The notes beneath the pieces are model-generated. The model had not been told where the DNA came from. It saw only the letters and a program-made list of their open reading frames with translations, and did no database searches. Positions 34,235 to 42,778 of a stretch of 64,000 nucleotides of DNA are shown here, one piece after another. The stretch's first letter is position 1. Each line of letters begins with the position of its first letter. The DNA comes from Variovorax brevis (GTDB lineage: Bacteria; Pseudomonadota; Gammaproteobacteria; Burkholderiales; Burkholderiaceae_C): contig NZ_JASZYG010000005.1 of assembly GCF_030317105.1 (NCBI RefSeq), forward strand, positions 1 through 64,000. Direction: 5' to 3'. Position numbers and translations under genes: made by a program.

Positions 34235-36243
34235 GTCGGACCTTGCACCTTCCGCGCCAGGACGGTTGGCGTGGTCGGCCGCGACGGTGCGGTCCGCGGG
34301 TCGATCACGGCCTTGGGCACCATGCGCCGGCGACGGTCGACCACGGCCATCAGGCCGCCAATCGCCATCAGCAGGCACCCGCCCCAGATCCAGCCGATGA
34401 AGGGCTTGTACTGCACGCGAACGCCCCAGGCCAAGGGGCCGACGGGCTCGCCGAGCGTGGCGTAGATGCCGCGTGTGAAGGCATGGTCGATGGCGGTCTC
34501 GGCCATCGGCGTTCCGCTCGCGGTGTAGAGGCGCCGCTCGGGAGAAAGTGTCGTCAGCGGCAGGCCATCGCGCGCCACGGCCAGGGTGGCTTGCACCGCC
34601 ATGTAGTTCGGCCCTTTCCGTTCGCGCACGCCCTCGAAGCGGATGCTGTAGCGGCCCAGCGTCACACTCTCGCCGGGCGCCATGCGAACGTCCTTTTCAA
34701 CCGCGAAGCCACCGACGATCGTCACGCCGACGACGAAGACCGCCACGCCGAAGTGCGCGACGAGCATGCCGTAGTAGCTGCCCGATTGCGACCTTGCGCG
34801 CGCGAACCAGCCGGCCGACGGATGCGCGCGCAGTCGCTCCAGAAAATTGAGCATGCAGGTGGCGGTGATCCACGCAGCCAGCATCAGGCCGAAGCCGACC
34901 AGCGGCGTCCACCGGCCGAGCGCCAAGGGTGCGAGCAACGCGGTCGCCGCGCTCACGCCAAGGGCCCAGCGCAGCCGGCGTGCCAGGTCGCCTGCCGCCG
35001 CTTGCCGCCAGCGCGCGATGGGCCCTGCGCCCATCAGGAACAGCGCCGGCGCCATCAGCGGCACGAACACCGCCTGGAAGTAGGGTGGCCCCACCGACAA
35101 CTTGCCCAGACCCAGTGCGTCGATGGCGAGCGGGTACAAGGTGCCCAGCATCACGGCCGCGCAGGCCGCGAGCAGCAGTGCATTGTTGGCGAGCAACATT
35201 GATTCGCGCGACACCAGCTCGAAGCAGGCCCCGCGCCCCGCCTTTGGCGCACGGCATGCGAAGAGGGTGAGCGCCGAGCCCGTCACGAGCGCGAGAAAGA
35301 CGAGGATGAAAACCCCGCGCTTCGGGTCGGCCGCAAAGGCATGCACCGACGTCAGCACGCCCGAGCGAACGAGGAAGGTGCCGAGCAGCGACAAGGAAAA
35401 GGTCGTGATGGCCAGCAGCGCGGTCCATGCCTTGAAGGCACCGCGCTTGTCCGTGACCATCAGCGAGTGCATCAACGCGGTGCCGGCCAGCCAGGGCATG
35501 AGCGACGCGTTCTCCACCGGATCCCAGAACCACCAGCCGCCCCAGCCGAGCTCGTAGTAGGCCCAGAAGCTGCCGAGCGCGATGCCGCAGGTCAGGAAGC
35601 ACCACGCGATGGTTGTCCACGGCCGCGACCAGCGCGCCCACGCCGCATCGAGCCGGCCGGTGGCGAGCGCGCTCACGGCGAACGCGAAGGCCACCACGAA
35701 ACCGACGTAGCCCATGTAGAGCATGGGAGGATGGATCACCATGCCCGGGTCTTGCAGGAGCGGAGTCAGGTCCTGGCCGTCGGGCGCGGCAGGCAGCAAT
35801 CGCTCGAAGGGGTTCGAGGTGAAGAGCGTGAAGAGCAGGAAGCCGCTGCTGACGATGCCCATCACGCCAAGCGTGCAGGCGAGCGTTGCCTCGTCGAGCC
35901 GACGCGAGAACACGCTCAGCGCCAGGGTCCATCCCGCAAGGATCAAGGTCCACAGCAGGATCGAACCCTCGTGGCCGCCCCACACCGCCGTGACGCGGTA
36001 GACGGTCGGCAGCGCGGAGTTCGAATGCTGCGCGACATACAGCACCGAGAAGTCGTTCTGAAGGAAGCACTGCGTGAGTGCGGCGAAGGCGAGCACGACG
36101 AAAACGAACTGCGCCTGCGCAGCAGGCCGGGCGAACGCTGCCCATTCGCCGCCCCGTTGCCAACGCACCCACGGCGAAAACGCCTGCACCAGCGCCATCG
36201 ACAGCGCCAGCACGAGTGCAAGGTGGCCGAGTTCAGGAATCAT
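34231..36243 (-). CDS. ccmF: Haem lyase subunit CcmF
   Basis: A 670-residue polytopic protein. The tryptophan-rich haem-handling motif reads GWGGWWFWDPVENASLMPW near residue 240, and HxxPPMLYMGYVG-like HPPMLYMGY supplies conserved His. WGGHEGSILLW and LLGTFLVRSGVLTSVHAFA are further family blocks. It transfers haem from CcmE to apocytochromes. The start overlaps ccmE by 4 bp. Confidence 0.94.
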   Translation of the reverse strand: MIPELGHLALVLALSMALVQAFSPWVRWQRGGEWAAFARPAAQAQFVFVVLAFAALTQCFLQNDFSVLYVAQHSNSALPTVYRVTAVWGGHEGSILLWTLILAGWTLALSVFSRRLDEATLACTLGVMGIVSSGFLLFTLFTSNPFERLLPAAPDGQDLTPLLQDPGMVIHPPMLYMGYVGFVVAFAFAVSALATGRLDAAWARWSRPWTTIAWCFLTCGIALGSFWAYYELGWGGWWFWDPVENASLMPWLAGTALMHSLMVTDKRGAFKAWTALLAITTFSLSLLGTFLVRSGVLTSVHAFAADPKRGVFILVFLALVTGSALTLFACRAPKAGRGACFELVSRESMLLANNALLLAACAAVMLGTLYPLAIDALGLGKLSVGPPYFQAVFVPLMAPALFLMGAGPIARWRQAAAGDLARRLRWALGVSAATALLAPLALGRWTPLVGFGLMLAAWITATCMLNFLERLRAHPSAGWFARARSQSGSYYGMLVAHFGVAVFVVGVTIVGGFAVEKDVRMAPGESVTLGRYSIRFEGVRERKGPNYMAVQATLAVARDGLPLTTLSPERRLYTASGTPMAETAIDHAFTRGIYATLGEPVGPLAWGVRVQYKPFIGWIWGGCLLMAIGGLMAVVDRRRRMVPKAVIDPRTAPSRPTTPTVLARKVQGPT

Positions 36244-36686
36244 GGCTGCGCGGCCTGCAAGGTGCGACGGCCCTTGTCCAGCGCATCGGCGGCTTCGGGT
36301 GGCATGTAGTTCTCGTCGTGCTTGGCCAGGATCTGATCGGCGTAGAAAACACCGTCCACGCCGAGTCGACCCTGCGCGACCACACCCTTGCCTTCGCGAA
36401 ACAGGTCGGGCAACAGGCCGGTGTAGACGACCGCGACCTGCCGGGCCAGGTCGGTGATGACGAAGTGCACCGTGAGGCCCTGCGCCGAGCGCTGGAGGCT
36501 GCCTTCCTGGACGAGGCCGCCGAGTCGAAAGCCGCGCCCGTGCGGCGCCTCCCTGGCGGCGACTTGCGAAGGGCTGAAGAAGAACACCAGGTTGCCGCGA
36601 AAGGCATTGAGCACCAATGCACTGGCGACCGCCAGCGCCGCAAGGCCCGCGAGGATCGACAGGCCGCGACGCGTCCTGGCTTTCAC
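36240..36686 (-). CDS. ccmE: Haem chaperone CcmE
   Basis: A 148-residue periplasmic protein with an N-terminal anchor. The covalent haem-binding His is in ILAKHDENYMPPEA near residue 128, and VHFVITDLAR and GLLPDLFREGKGVVAQG are conserved. The start is GTG 36686, overlapping ccmD's stop as GTGA. It holds haem covalently before CcmF uses it. Confidence 0.93.
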   Translation of the reverse strand: MKARTRRGLSILAGLAALAVASALVLNAFRGNLVFFFSPSQVAAREAPHGRGFRLGGLVQEGSLQRSAQGLTVHFVITDLARQVAVVYTGLLPDLFREGKGVVAQGRLGVDGVFYADQILAKHDENYMPPEAADALDKGRRTLQAAQP

Positions 36687-36844
36687 GCGCCTTCCCCCGG
36701 TCCGCGTCGGGCCAACTGGCGGCGGCGCACGAGCACATGGCCGATCTCCACGGCGACGGCCAACGCCGTCATGCCGAAGGCGCCCCAGACATGGAGACCA
36801 TAGCCACCCATCTCCAGGAACTGCGCGGGGTTGCTCCAGTTCAT
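36683..36844 (-). CDS. ccmD: Haem exporter protein CcmD
   Basis: A 53-residue single-helix protein. FLEMGGYGLHVWGAFGMTAL is the CcmD signature (GxxxYVWxxY-like region), followed by a basic tail RRRQLARRG. It overlaps ccmC and ccmE by 4 bp on each side. It stabilises the CcmABC complex and is needed for holo-CcmE release. Confidence 0.88.
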   Translation of the reverse strand: MNWSNPAQFLEMGGYGLHVWGAFGMTALAVAVEIGHVLVRRRQLARRGPGEGA

Positions 36845-37620
36845 GAGGCCTCCCCGATCCTGCGCGCCCAGGCTGTGTCTCGCTCGCGCTCGAGGATGAT
36901 CGTTCGCAGCCGCGCCAGCGAAATCGCGATGCAGTAAAGCCACACCGCAAGCACCATGACGAGCATCCCCGTGAGCATCGGCGTCGCGATGCTGGGAGCT
37001 TTTGAAAAGCTCACTGATGCGCCCTGGTGCAAGGTGTTCCACCACTTCACCGAGAAATAGATGATCGGCACGTTGACCACGCCTACCAGTGCGAGCAGCG
37101 CAGCCGCCCGGTCCGCCCGTCGCAGGTCGTCGATGGCGCCGTGCAGCGCGAGAAAGCCGATGTAGAGGAACAGCAAGATCAGCTCCGACGTGAGCCGTGC
37201 GTCCCACACCCACCACGCGCCCCACGTCGGCTTGCCCCACAGCGCACCGGTCCACAGCGCCAGGAAGGTCATGAGCGCACCCGTGGGCGCCAGCGCCCGC
37301 GCAAACATCGATGCCAGTCGCGCATTGAACACCAGGCCGATGCCGGCCCAGAAGGCCATGACGACGTAGATGAGCATCGACATCCACGCGGCCGGCACGT
37401 GCACGAAGATGATGCGATAAGCGTCGCCCTGCTGCGCATCCGTCGGCGCGATGCCCAGGCCGATGACCAGGCCCACCACGCCCAGCAGCGCGGCAAGGAT
37501 GGCAGACGCGATCATCAGCTTGCCCGCCAGCGGATAGAAGCGTTGTGGCGATGAATACGCAAACCAGTTGATCGATGACGCGCCGGGCCGCGGCAGCGGC
37601 GAAGTGGACATCAGCGCCAT
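36841..37620 (-). CDS. ccmC: Haem transporter subunit CcmC
   Basis: A 259-residue protein with six helices and the tryptophan-rich motif GAWWVWDARLTSELILL, plus the conserved His in FVHVPAAWMSM. AAGGAGG precedes ATG 37620. It loads haem onto CcmE together with CcmABD. The stop overlaps ccmD by 4 bp. Confidence 0.93.
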   Translation of the reverse strand: MALMSTSPLPRPGASSINWFAYSSPQRFYPLAGKLMIASAILAALLGVVGLVIGLGIAPTDAQQGDAYRIIFVHVPAAWMSMLIYVVMAFWAGIGLVFNARLASMFARALAPTGALMTFLALWTGALWGKPTWGAWWVWDARLTSELILLFLYIGFLALHGAIDDLRRADRAAALLALVGVVNVPIIYFSVKWWNTLHQGASVSFSKAPSIATPMLTGMLVMVLAVWLYCIAISLARLRTIILERERDTAWARRIGEAS

Positions 37621-37634
37621 GGGTGCCTCCTTCA

Positions 37635-38348
37635 TCATTCGAACGCGATGCGCAGTGCCGCGGCGGCGGCAGGCGGCGCACCGGCGAGCGCCAGCAGCAG
37701 CATGGCGCCCAGCAGCGAGAAATGCCCGACCGTGCCCCCGCCCGAGCTGCCGGCATCGACCGCGCCAGCGCCGAAGATGAGCACCGGCACCACCAGCGGA
37801 AGCACCAGCAGCGACAGCAACACACCCGCACCGCGAACACCCACCGTGAGCGCGGCGCCGATGGCACCGACGAGGCTCAGCACCGGCGTTCCGATGAGCA
37901 GCGACGCGGCCAGCACGGCCATGGCCGCAGCCGGCAGGCCCAGTTGCAGGGCCAGCAGCGGGGAGATCAGCGCCAGCGGCAAGCCGGAGCACAACCAGTG
38001 CGCGCACGCCTTGCCAAGGACCAGCCACGCCAGCGGCGTCGCCGACAGCAATTGCTGCTCGAGCGTGCCGTCCTGGAGATCGTCGGCGTACATCCGCATC
38101 AGCGACAGCATCGACGCGAGCAAGGCCGCGACCCACACGACGCCTGGCGCCATGCGTCGCAGCAACGCGGGCTCCGGGCCGATCGCGAGCGGGAAGAGGC
38201 TCACGACGATGACGAAGAAGAAGAGCACGGCCGCACTGTCGGTGCGCCGGCGCAGCGCGAGTTGCACATCGCGCATGGCGATGCACCACACGCCGCGCAA
38301 CACGCCGGCTTCGTTCGGTGCTGCGGCGGGCAGGGCGATGGCGGTCAC
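37635..38348 (-). CDS. ccmB: Haem exporter subunit CcmB
   Basis: A 237-residue permease with six helices; family blocks include LFFFVIVVSLFPLAIGPEPA, DDLQDGTLEQQLLS and LPLVVPVLIFGAGAV. The start is GTG 38348 in a GTGA overlap with the ccmA stop. It forms the ABC core with CcmA that releases holo-CcmE. Confidence 0.92.
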   Translation of the reverse strand: MTAIALPAAAPNEAGVLRGVWCIAMRDVQLALRRRTDSAAVLFFFVIVVSLFPLAIGPEPALLRRMAPGVVWVAALLASMLSLMRMYADDLQDGTLEQQLLSATPLAWLVLGKACAHWLCSGLPLALISPLLALQLGLPAAAMAVLAASLLIGTPVLSLVGAIGAALTVGVRGAGVLLSLLVLPLVVPVLIFGAGAVDAGSSGGGTVGHFSLLGAMLLLALAGAPPAAAAALRIAFE

Positions 38349-38977
38349 AGCGCAAGCTCCATGGGCATCAGCGTCGCCGGCAGGGGAAGCGCCGTGGCGT
38401 GGCTGGTCAGCAGCACGACGCCGCCGCGGCCCGCGTGCCTGGCCACAAGCTGTGCGAGCGCATCTGAAGCGTGCGCATCGAGCGCATCGAAGGGCTCGTC
38501 GAGCACCCACAGCATCGCGTCGCTGCACAGCGCGAGCCGTGCAAGTGCCACGCGCTTTCGCTGACCCTGAGACAGCTTGCGCGCGTGCGCATGCGCAAAT
38601 CCCCGCAAGCCGCAGGCTTCCAGCGCGTCCAGTGCTTGCCCTGGAGAAGGATTGGCACCCGCCAGCCGCGATGCGACCAGCAGGTTTTCCACGGCCGACA
38701 AATCGTCCTTCAGCGCTGCGCCATGCCCGATGTACGCGAGCTGCCGATGGAATTCCTCCCGCAGCGCGCCGATGCGCGTGCCCTGCCAGAACACATCGCC
38801 CTGCGCAGGCCGCAGCAGGCCGCAGACCATGCGCAGCAAGCTGGTCTTGCCGGCACCGTTGGCGCCGGTCACGCGCAGCAGGCGCCCCCGTGGCACCGCA
38901 ATTCGCAATGCGCTGAACAAAACCCGGCCGCCGCGCACGCAAGCGAGGTCTCGCAGTTCCAGTGCCGGATCGACCAT
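38345..38977 (-). CDS. ccmA: Haem exporter ATPase CcmA
   Basis: A 210-residue ABC ATPase: Walker A VTGANGAGKTSLLR, signature LSQGQRKRVALARL, Walker B LWVLDEPFDALD, switch His in LLTSHA. First gene of the nine-gene ccm operon. Its ATG is 28-37 bp from the divergent crtI start, and the PpsR box in between could regulate both directions (inference). Confidence 0.93.
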   Translation of the reverse strand: MVDPALELRDLACVRGGRVLFSALRIAVPRGRLLRVTGANGAGKTSLLRMVCGLLRPAQGDVFWQGTRIGALREEFHRQLAYIGHGAALKDDLSAVENLLVASRLAGANPSPGQALDALEACGLRGFAHAHARKLSQGQRKRVALARLALCSDAMLWVLDEPFDALDAHASDALAQLVARHAGRGGVVLLTSHATALPLPATLMPMELAL

Positions 38978-38978
38978 G

Positions 38979-39007
38979 TTGTCAATTTAACCTGACACTC
39001 ATATTAT
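38979..39007 (+). promoter_or_regulatory. crtI promoter with PpsR box
   Basis: TTGTCA (38979-38984), a 17-bp spacer and TATTAT (39002-39007) form a sigma70-like promoter. A perfect PpsR/CrtJ box, TGT at 38980-38982, N12, ACA at 38995-38997, lies across the -35 and spacer. The site also sits 3 bp from the divergent ccmA start codon. Because TATTAT overlaps the first ATG (39006), transcription should begin near 39014, at ATG 39015. Confidence 0.7.
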
Positions 39008-39014
39008 GCGCAAC

Positions 39015-40583
39015 ATGTTGACAACTCCAGTAGGGGCATCGCGGATCCCGCTGCCGCGCGTGCGGTCAGCGCGCCCCGTGGGGGAGCCGCCGCAGGCGAT
39101 CGTGATCGGTAGCGGCTTCGGCGGCCTGGCCGCTGCCGTGCGCCTGGGTGCACGTGGCTATCGCGTGACCGTGCTGGAAAAGCTTGACGCACCGGGTGGG
39201 CGTGCCTACGTCTTCCGGCAAGACGGCTTCACTTTCGACGCCGGGCCGACCGTCATCACCGCGCCTTTTCTTTTCGAGGAGCTGTGGGAACTCTGCGGCA
39301 AGCGGATGGCCGACGACGTCTACCTGCGGCCGGTGTCGCCCTTCTATCGCATCCGCTTCGACGATGGCACGAGCTTCGACTATTCGGGCGACGCTGCTGC
39401 CATGCGTGCCGAAGTGGCGCGGCTGGCACCCGATGACGTGGCGGGCTACGAGCGCTTCCTCGCGGCCAGCGAGGCGATCTACAAGGTCGGCTTCGAGCAG
39501 CTCGGCGATGTGCCCTTCAGCACATGGAGGGACATGGCGCGGGCGTTGCCCCAGCTCGTCAAGCTGGAGGGCTACCGGACGGTCTATTCGCTTGCCTGCA
39601 AGCACGTACGCGATGCGCGCCTGCGCGTGGTGCTGACCTTCCAGTCGCTGCTGGTTGGTGGCAATCCCTTTGCGACCACGTCCGTCTATTGCCTCATCGC
39701 CTTCCTGGAACGGCAATGGGGCGTGCATTTCGCGATGGGCGGCACCGGCAGCCTCGTGAAGGGCCTGGTGGGCTTGATCGAAGGGCAGGGCGGCAGCGTG
39801 CGCTGCAGCCAGGCCGTCACGCAGATCACGGTGAAGGACGGCGCGGCCACAGGCGTTCGACTCTCGAACGGCGAAGCGTTGCGCGCGGATGTCGTCGTCT
39901 CGAATGCAGACTCGGCGACCACTTATCGGCACCTGGTCGCGCCGGAGCACCGAAAGCGCTGGACCAATCGCAAGATCGAGAAGGCGCGCTATTCGATGAG
40001 CCTGTTCGTGTGGTACTTCGGCACGCGGCGCCAGTACCCTGGCATCGCGCACCACACCATCGCGCTGGGCCCGCGCTATCGCGAACTCCTCGAAGACATC
40101 TTCGAGCGCAAGTTGCTTGCGGACGATTTCAGCCTGTACCTTCATCGGCCGACTGCGACCGATCCTTCGCTGGCGCCGCCCGGTTGCGACGCGTTCTACG
40201 CCCTCTCGCCGGTGCCGCACCTTCAAAGCGGAACCGATTGGTCGACGCGTGCCGAACCCTATCGCCTTGCCATCCAGCAACGCCTGCAGGCGACGCTCCT
40301 GCCCGACCTGGACCGTTGCCTTGCCACTTCGCGTGTGTTCACTCCGCAGGACTTCCAGGACCGCCTGTCGTCTTTTCGCGGTGCCGCCTTCGGCATGGAG
40401 CCCGTGCTGCGCCAGAGCGCCTGGTTTCGTCCACACAACGAGAGCGAAGAACTTGAGCGCCTGTACCTCGTCGGTGCAGGCACCCATCCCGGCGCCGGCT
40501 TGCCCGGCGTGCTGTCGTCGGCCCGCATCCTCGATACGGTGGTGCCTCATGCAAATTCAATTGCCCGTCGCCGCGTTGCATGA
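39015..40583 (+). CDS. crtI: Phytoene desaturase
   Basis: A 522-residue FAD-dependent carotene desaturase with dinucleotide motif AIVIGSGFGGLAAAVRLGA and the bacterial CrtI C-terminal signature VGAGTHPGAGLPGVLSSA. It introduces three or four double bases' worth of desaturation into phytoene, giving neurosporene or lycopene in the membrane. ATG 39015 is preferred over 39006 because the latter lies inside the -10 box; a leaderless mRNA is implied. The first ~25 residues before the Rossmann motif are variable. It overlaps crtB by 35 bp and is PpsR-controlled by its upstream box. Confidence 0.92.
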   Translation: MLTTPVGASRIPLPRVRSARPVGEPPQAIVIGSGFGGLAAAVRLGARGYRVTVLEKLDAPGGRAYVFRQDGFTFDAGPTVITAPFLFEELWELCGKRMADDVYLRPVSPFYRIRFDDGTSFDYSGDAAAMRAEVARLAPDDVAGYERFLAASEAIYKVGFEQLGDVPFSTWRDMARALPQLVKLEGYRTVYSLACKHVRDARLRVVLTFQSLLVGGNPFATTSVYCLIAFLERQWGVHFAMGGTGSLVKGLVGLIEGQGGSVRCSQAVTQITVKDGAATGVRLSNGEALRADVVVSNADSATTYRHLVAPEHRKRWTNRKIEKARYSMSLFVWYFGTRRQYPGIAHHTIALGPRYRELLEDIFERKLLADDFSLYLHRPTATDPSLAPPGCDAFYALSPVPHLQSGTDWSTRAEPYRLAIQQRLQATLLPDLDRCLATSRVFTPQDFQDRLSSFRGAAFGMEPVLRQSAWFRPHNESEELERLYLVGAGTHPGAGLPGVLSSARILDTVVPHANSIARRRVA

Positions 40584-41658
40584 CGTCGTGCGCGCCCAGG
40601 ATCGCACGCGCATCGAGCCTGCCGACATCGCGGCCTGCCGCGCATCGTTGCGACAGGGCTCGCGCACCTTCCTCGCAGCATCGCTGCTGCTGCCGCGCGA
40701 AGTGCGCGACGCCGCCTGTGCGCTCTATGCCTTCTGTCGCATGGCCGACGATGCGGTGGACGATGGCGACGACGAGCAGGGCGCCGTCGAAATGCTGCGC
40801 CATCGCCTGGCGCGCGCCTACGACCGGGCGGCGCCCATTGCCTCAATCGGCAGGCCCTGCGACCGCGCGCTGGCCGCGGTCGTTGCACATTTCGACATTC
40901 CACGCGCGCTGCCCGAGGCCATGATCGAAGGCTTCCAGTGGGACGTGTCGGCCCGGCGGTACGAGAGCTTCGAGGAGTTGTGCGAATACGCCGCGCGCGT
41001 GGCCGGCGCCGTCGGCGCGATGATGGCCTTGCTGATGGGCGTGCGCTCGGCCGATGGCGTCGCGCGCGCCTGCGATCTCGGTGTGGCCATGCAACTGTCG
41101 AACATCGCGCGCGACGTGGGCGAGGACGCCGCGATGGGCCGGCTCTATTTGCCGCGCGAATGGATGCGCGAGGCCGGCATGGATCCTGAAGCGTGGCTGG
41201 CGCGTCCCGCGCATACGCCGGCACTGGGTTCGGTGATCTGCCGTCTCCTCAAGGCGGCGGACGTGCTTTACCGGCGTGTTGACGCAGGCGTGGCGGAGCT
41301 GCCCCTGGCCTGCCGTCCCGGCATCAATGCGGCCCGCTTCCTGTATGCGGATATCGGCTGGGTGGTGGAAAAATCGGGCTTCGATTCGATCGCGCAACGC
41401 GCCGTCGTGCCGGCTTCACGCAAGGCCTGGTCGCTGGCGCGCGCGCTGCTCGCGATCCGTCCGCGGCGTGCGGCGCATCGGTGGCCCGTTCTACCGGCCA
41501 ATCGCTTTCTCGTCGAGGCCGTGGCGGAAACCGGGCCGCAGCAGCAACAGCAACTCGCGCATGTAGCAGACGGCCGTGTCGTGTGGTTGATCGATCTGTT
41601 CGACCGGCTCGAACGCCAAGAGCGGGCCCGGGCCATCCGCCCGCCGATGCGCGCCTGA
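40549..41658 (+). CDS. crtB: Phytoene synthase
   Basis: A 369-residue squalene/phytoene synthase. The two aspartate motifs are CRMADDAVDDGDDE near residue 65 and LSNIARDVGEDAAMGRLYLP near residue 185. It condenses two geranylgeranyl diphosphates. ATG 40549 lies within the end of crtI, so translation is probably coupled. The C-terminal ~60 residues (Arg-rich, with Q-repeat) extend past the core enzyme. Confidence 0.93.
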   Translation: MQIQLPVAALHDVVRAQDRTRIEPADIAACRASLRQGSRTFLAASLLLPREVRDAACALYAFCRMADDAVDDGDDEQGAVEMLRHRLARAYDRAAPIASIGRPCDRALAAVVAHFDIPRALPEAMIEGFQWDVSARRYESFEELCEYAARVAGAVGAMMALLMGVRSADGVARACDLGVAMQLSNIARDVGEDAAMGRLYLPREWMREAGMDPEAWLARPAHTPALGSVICRLLKAADVLYRRVDAGVAELPLACRPGINAARFLYADIGWVVEKSGFDSIAQRAVVPASRKAWSLARALLAIRPRRAAHRWPVLPANRFLVEAVAETGPQQQQQLAHVADGRVVWLIDLFDRLERQERARAIRPPMRA

Positions 41659-41690
41659 GTACTTGCGCAAATGCCGCGGAAGGCTGTGAC

Positions 41691-41822
41691 TTGAGCGCCG
41701 GCCTGATCATCACGCTGGAGTTCCTGGGCGGCATCGGCGTGGTGATCGGCCTCGCGGTGTGGGAGCTTTGTCGCCTGCGGCGCGACAAGCAAACACACAA
41801 GGACGAGACTGACCGCGATTGA
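41691..41822 (+). CDS. 43-residue single-helix membrane protein
   Basis: Starts at TTG 41691 with GGAAGG seven bases upstream. The protein opens with one helix (LIITLEFLGGIGVVIGLAVW) and ends in a charged tail rich in Arg, Lys and Asp. It occupies the 170 bp between crtB and the end of crtC. No named family is recognised; a small membrane protein associated with carotenoid or photosystem assembly is possible but speculative. Confidence 0.5.
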   Translation: MSAGLIITLEFLGGIGVVIGLAVWELCRLRRDKQTHKDETDRD

Positions 41823-41827
41823 CGGCC

Positions 41828-42778
41828 TCAGCGTGCGATGCGCGGCATGCGAAAGGGCAGCATCCACTGGCACCAGGGCGAAGCAAAGCGTTCGAGCGCA
41901 AGACTTTCGTGGACGCAGGTCACGCGCTCGCCAAAAAGCTGCGTGTCGACCAGGGTGCGGGCATAGAAGGGCGCGTCTTCCATCGTGCGCTTGACCTGGG
42001 CCGATCCACCGTCGTCGCAGCGCGTCAGGCGATCCATGCGCCAGCCGCTGCGTGCAAGCGTCGCCGTTGCCGGTGCGCGGCGCTGGACGATCTTTCCCGA
42101 AGGTTCGAACTGCAGCGCGAGTGCGAGGTCGTCCGACGCCTTCCGCGCCACGTCATACAAGACGAAGCTTCGCCCGTCGCTCGTCGTTCCGCGCGACCAA
42201 TCCCAGCGCACGAAGTCCTGCTCGAGCGCCCGGTCGCCTTCGTTTGAATCGAAGTAGCCTGTGCCCTGCCACGCCATGCGCGGTCGTTGCAGTGCCACTT
42301 CCACGCGCGCGCAGGGAGCAATCGGACGCCAGCGGTGCATTCCCGCGGCGTCCAGCGCGAACGACTGCTGCAACAAGGCCAATGGATAGACGCGAATCTC
42401 CCCGCGCAATCGCGCCAGCCAGGGCACCGAGACTTCGTCGATTCGTATGACGAGGGCATCGCGCGTCCAGCGCATCTGGCTCGGTCCCACGCAAAGCTCC
42501 GTGCGGCCGCGGTGCACGCACTCGCGGCCACGTTCGGTCATCGCCCACTGGTTGGTGCTGCGTGAACGGCCGTAGAGCGCAACGTTGATGGCGCAATGGT
42601 CGAGCGGATCCGCAGCGCCGGCGGCTGCCTTGCGCCGCGCGCGGGTGTAGTAGGGCGAGAAAACGCTTCCGACGAAGCCGATGATCGTGAGCCCGCATTG
42701 CCCGTCGTCGCTCAGCGCGTCGACGTACCACCATGCGTAGCCACCGGGTGCGACCGGCGCGTCGAAGCGCGGTCCTCC
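41828..42778 (-). CDS. crtC: Hydroxyneurosporene (acyclic carotenoid) 1,2-hydratase, start unclear
   Basis: About 316 residues of CrtC are open from PRFDAPVAPGGYAWWYVDAL to the stop. Family blocks: LTIIGFVGSVFSPYY, INVALYGRSRSTNQWAMTER, VGPSQMRWTRDAL and FDSNEGDRALEQDFVRWDW. It hydrates the psi end of neurosporene or lycopene in spheroidene/spirilloxanthin synthesis. Oddity: no ATG, GTG or TTG occurs in this frame near the expected N-terminus; the ATG at 42780 is one base out of frame, and the frame runs back through crtD to 43186. The end given is where family-like sequence begins. CTG 42715, overlapping the crtD stop, is a possible start that would delete the conserved GGYAWWYVD. Confidence 0.82.
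   Translation of the reverse strand, partial: GGPRFDAPVAPGGYAWWYVDALSDDGQCGLTIIGFVGSVFSPYYTRARRKAAAGAADPLDHCAINVALYGRSRSTNQWAMTERGRECVHRGRTELCVGPSQMRWTRDALVIRIDEVSVPWLARLRGEIRVYPLALLQQSFALDAAGMHRWRPIAPCARVEVALQRPRMAWQGTGYFDSNEGDRALEQDFVRWDWSRGTTSDGRSFVLYDVARKASDDLALALQFEPSGKIVQRRAPATATLARSGWRMDRLTRCDDGGSAQVKRTMEDAPFYARTLVDTQLFGERVTCVHESLALERFASPWCQWMLPFRMPRIAR

Noticed and set aside
42153..42734. 193-codon minus-strand ORF overlapping crtC
   Set aside because: Arg-rich out-of-frame reading; it would only matter if crtD were frameshifted into it.
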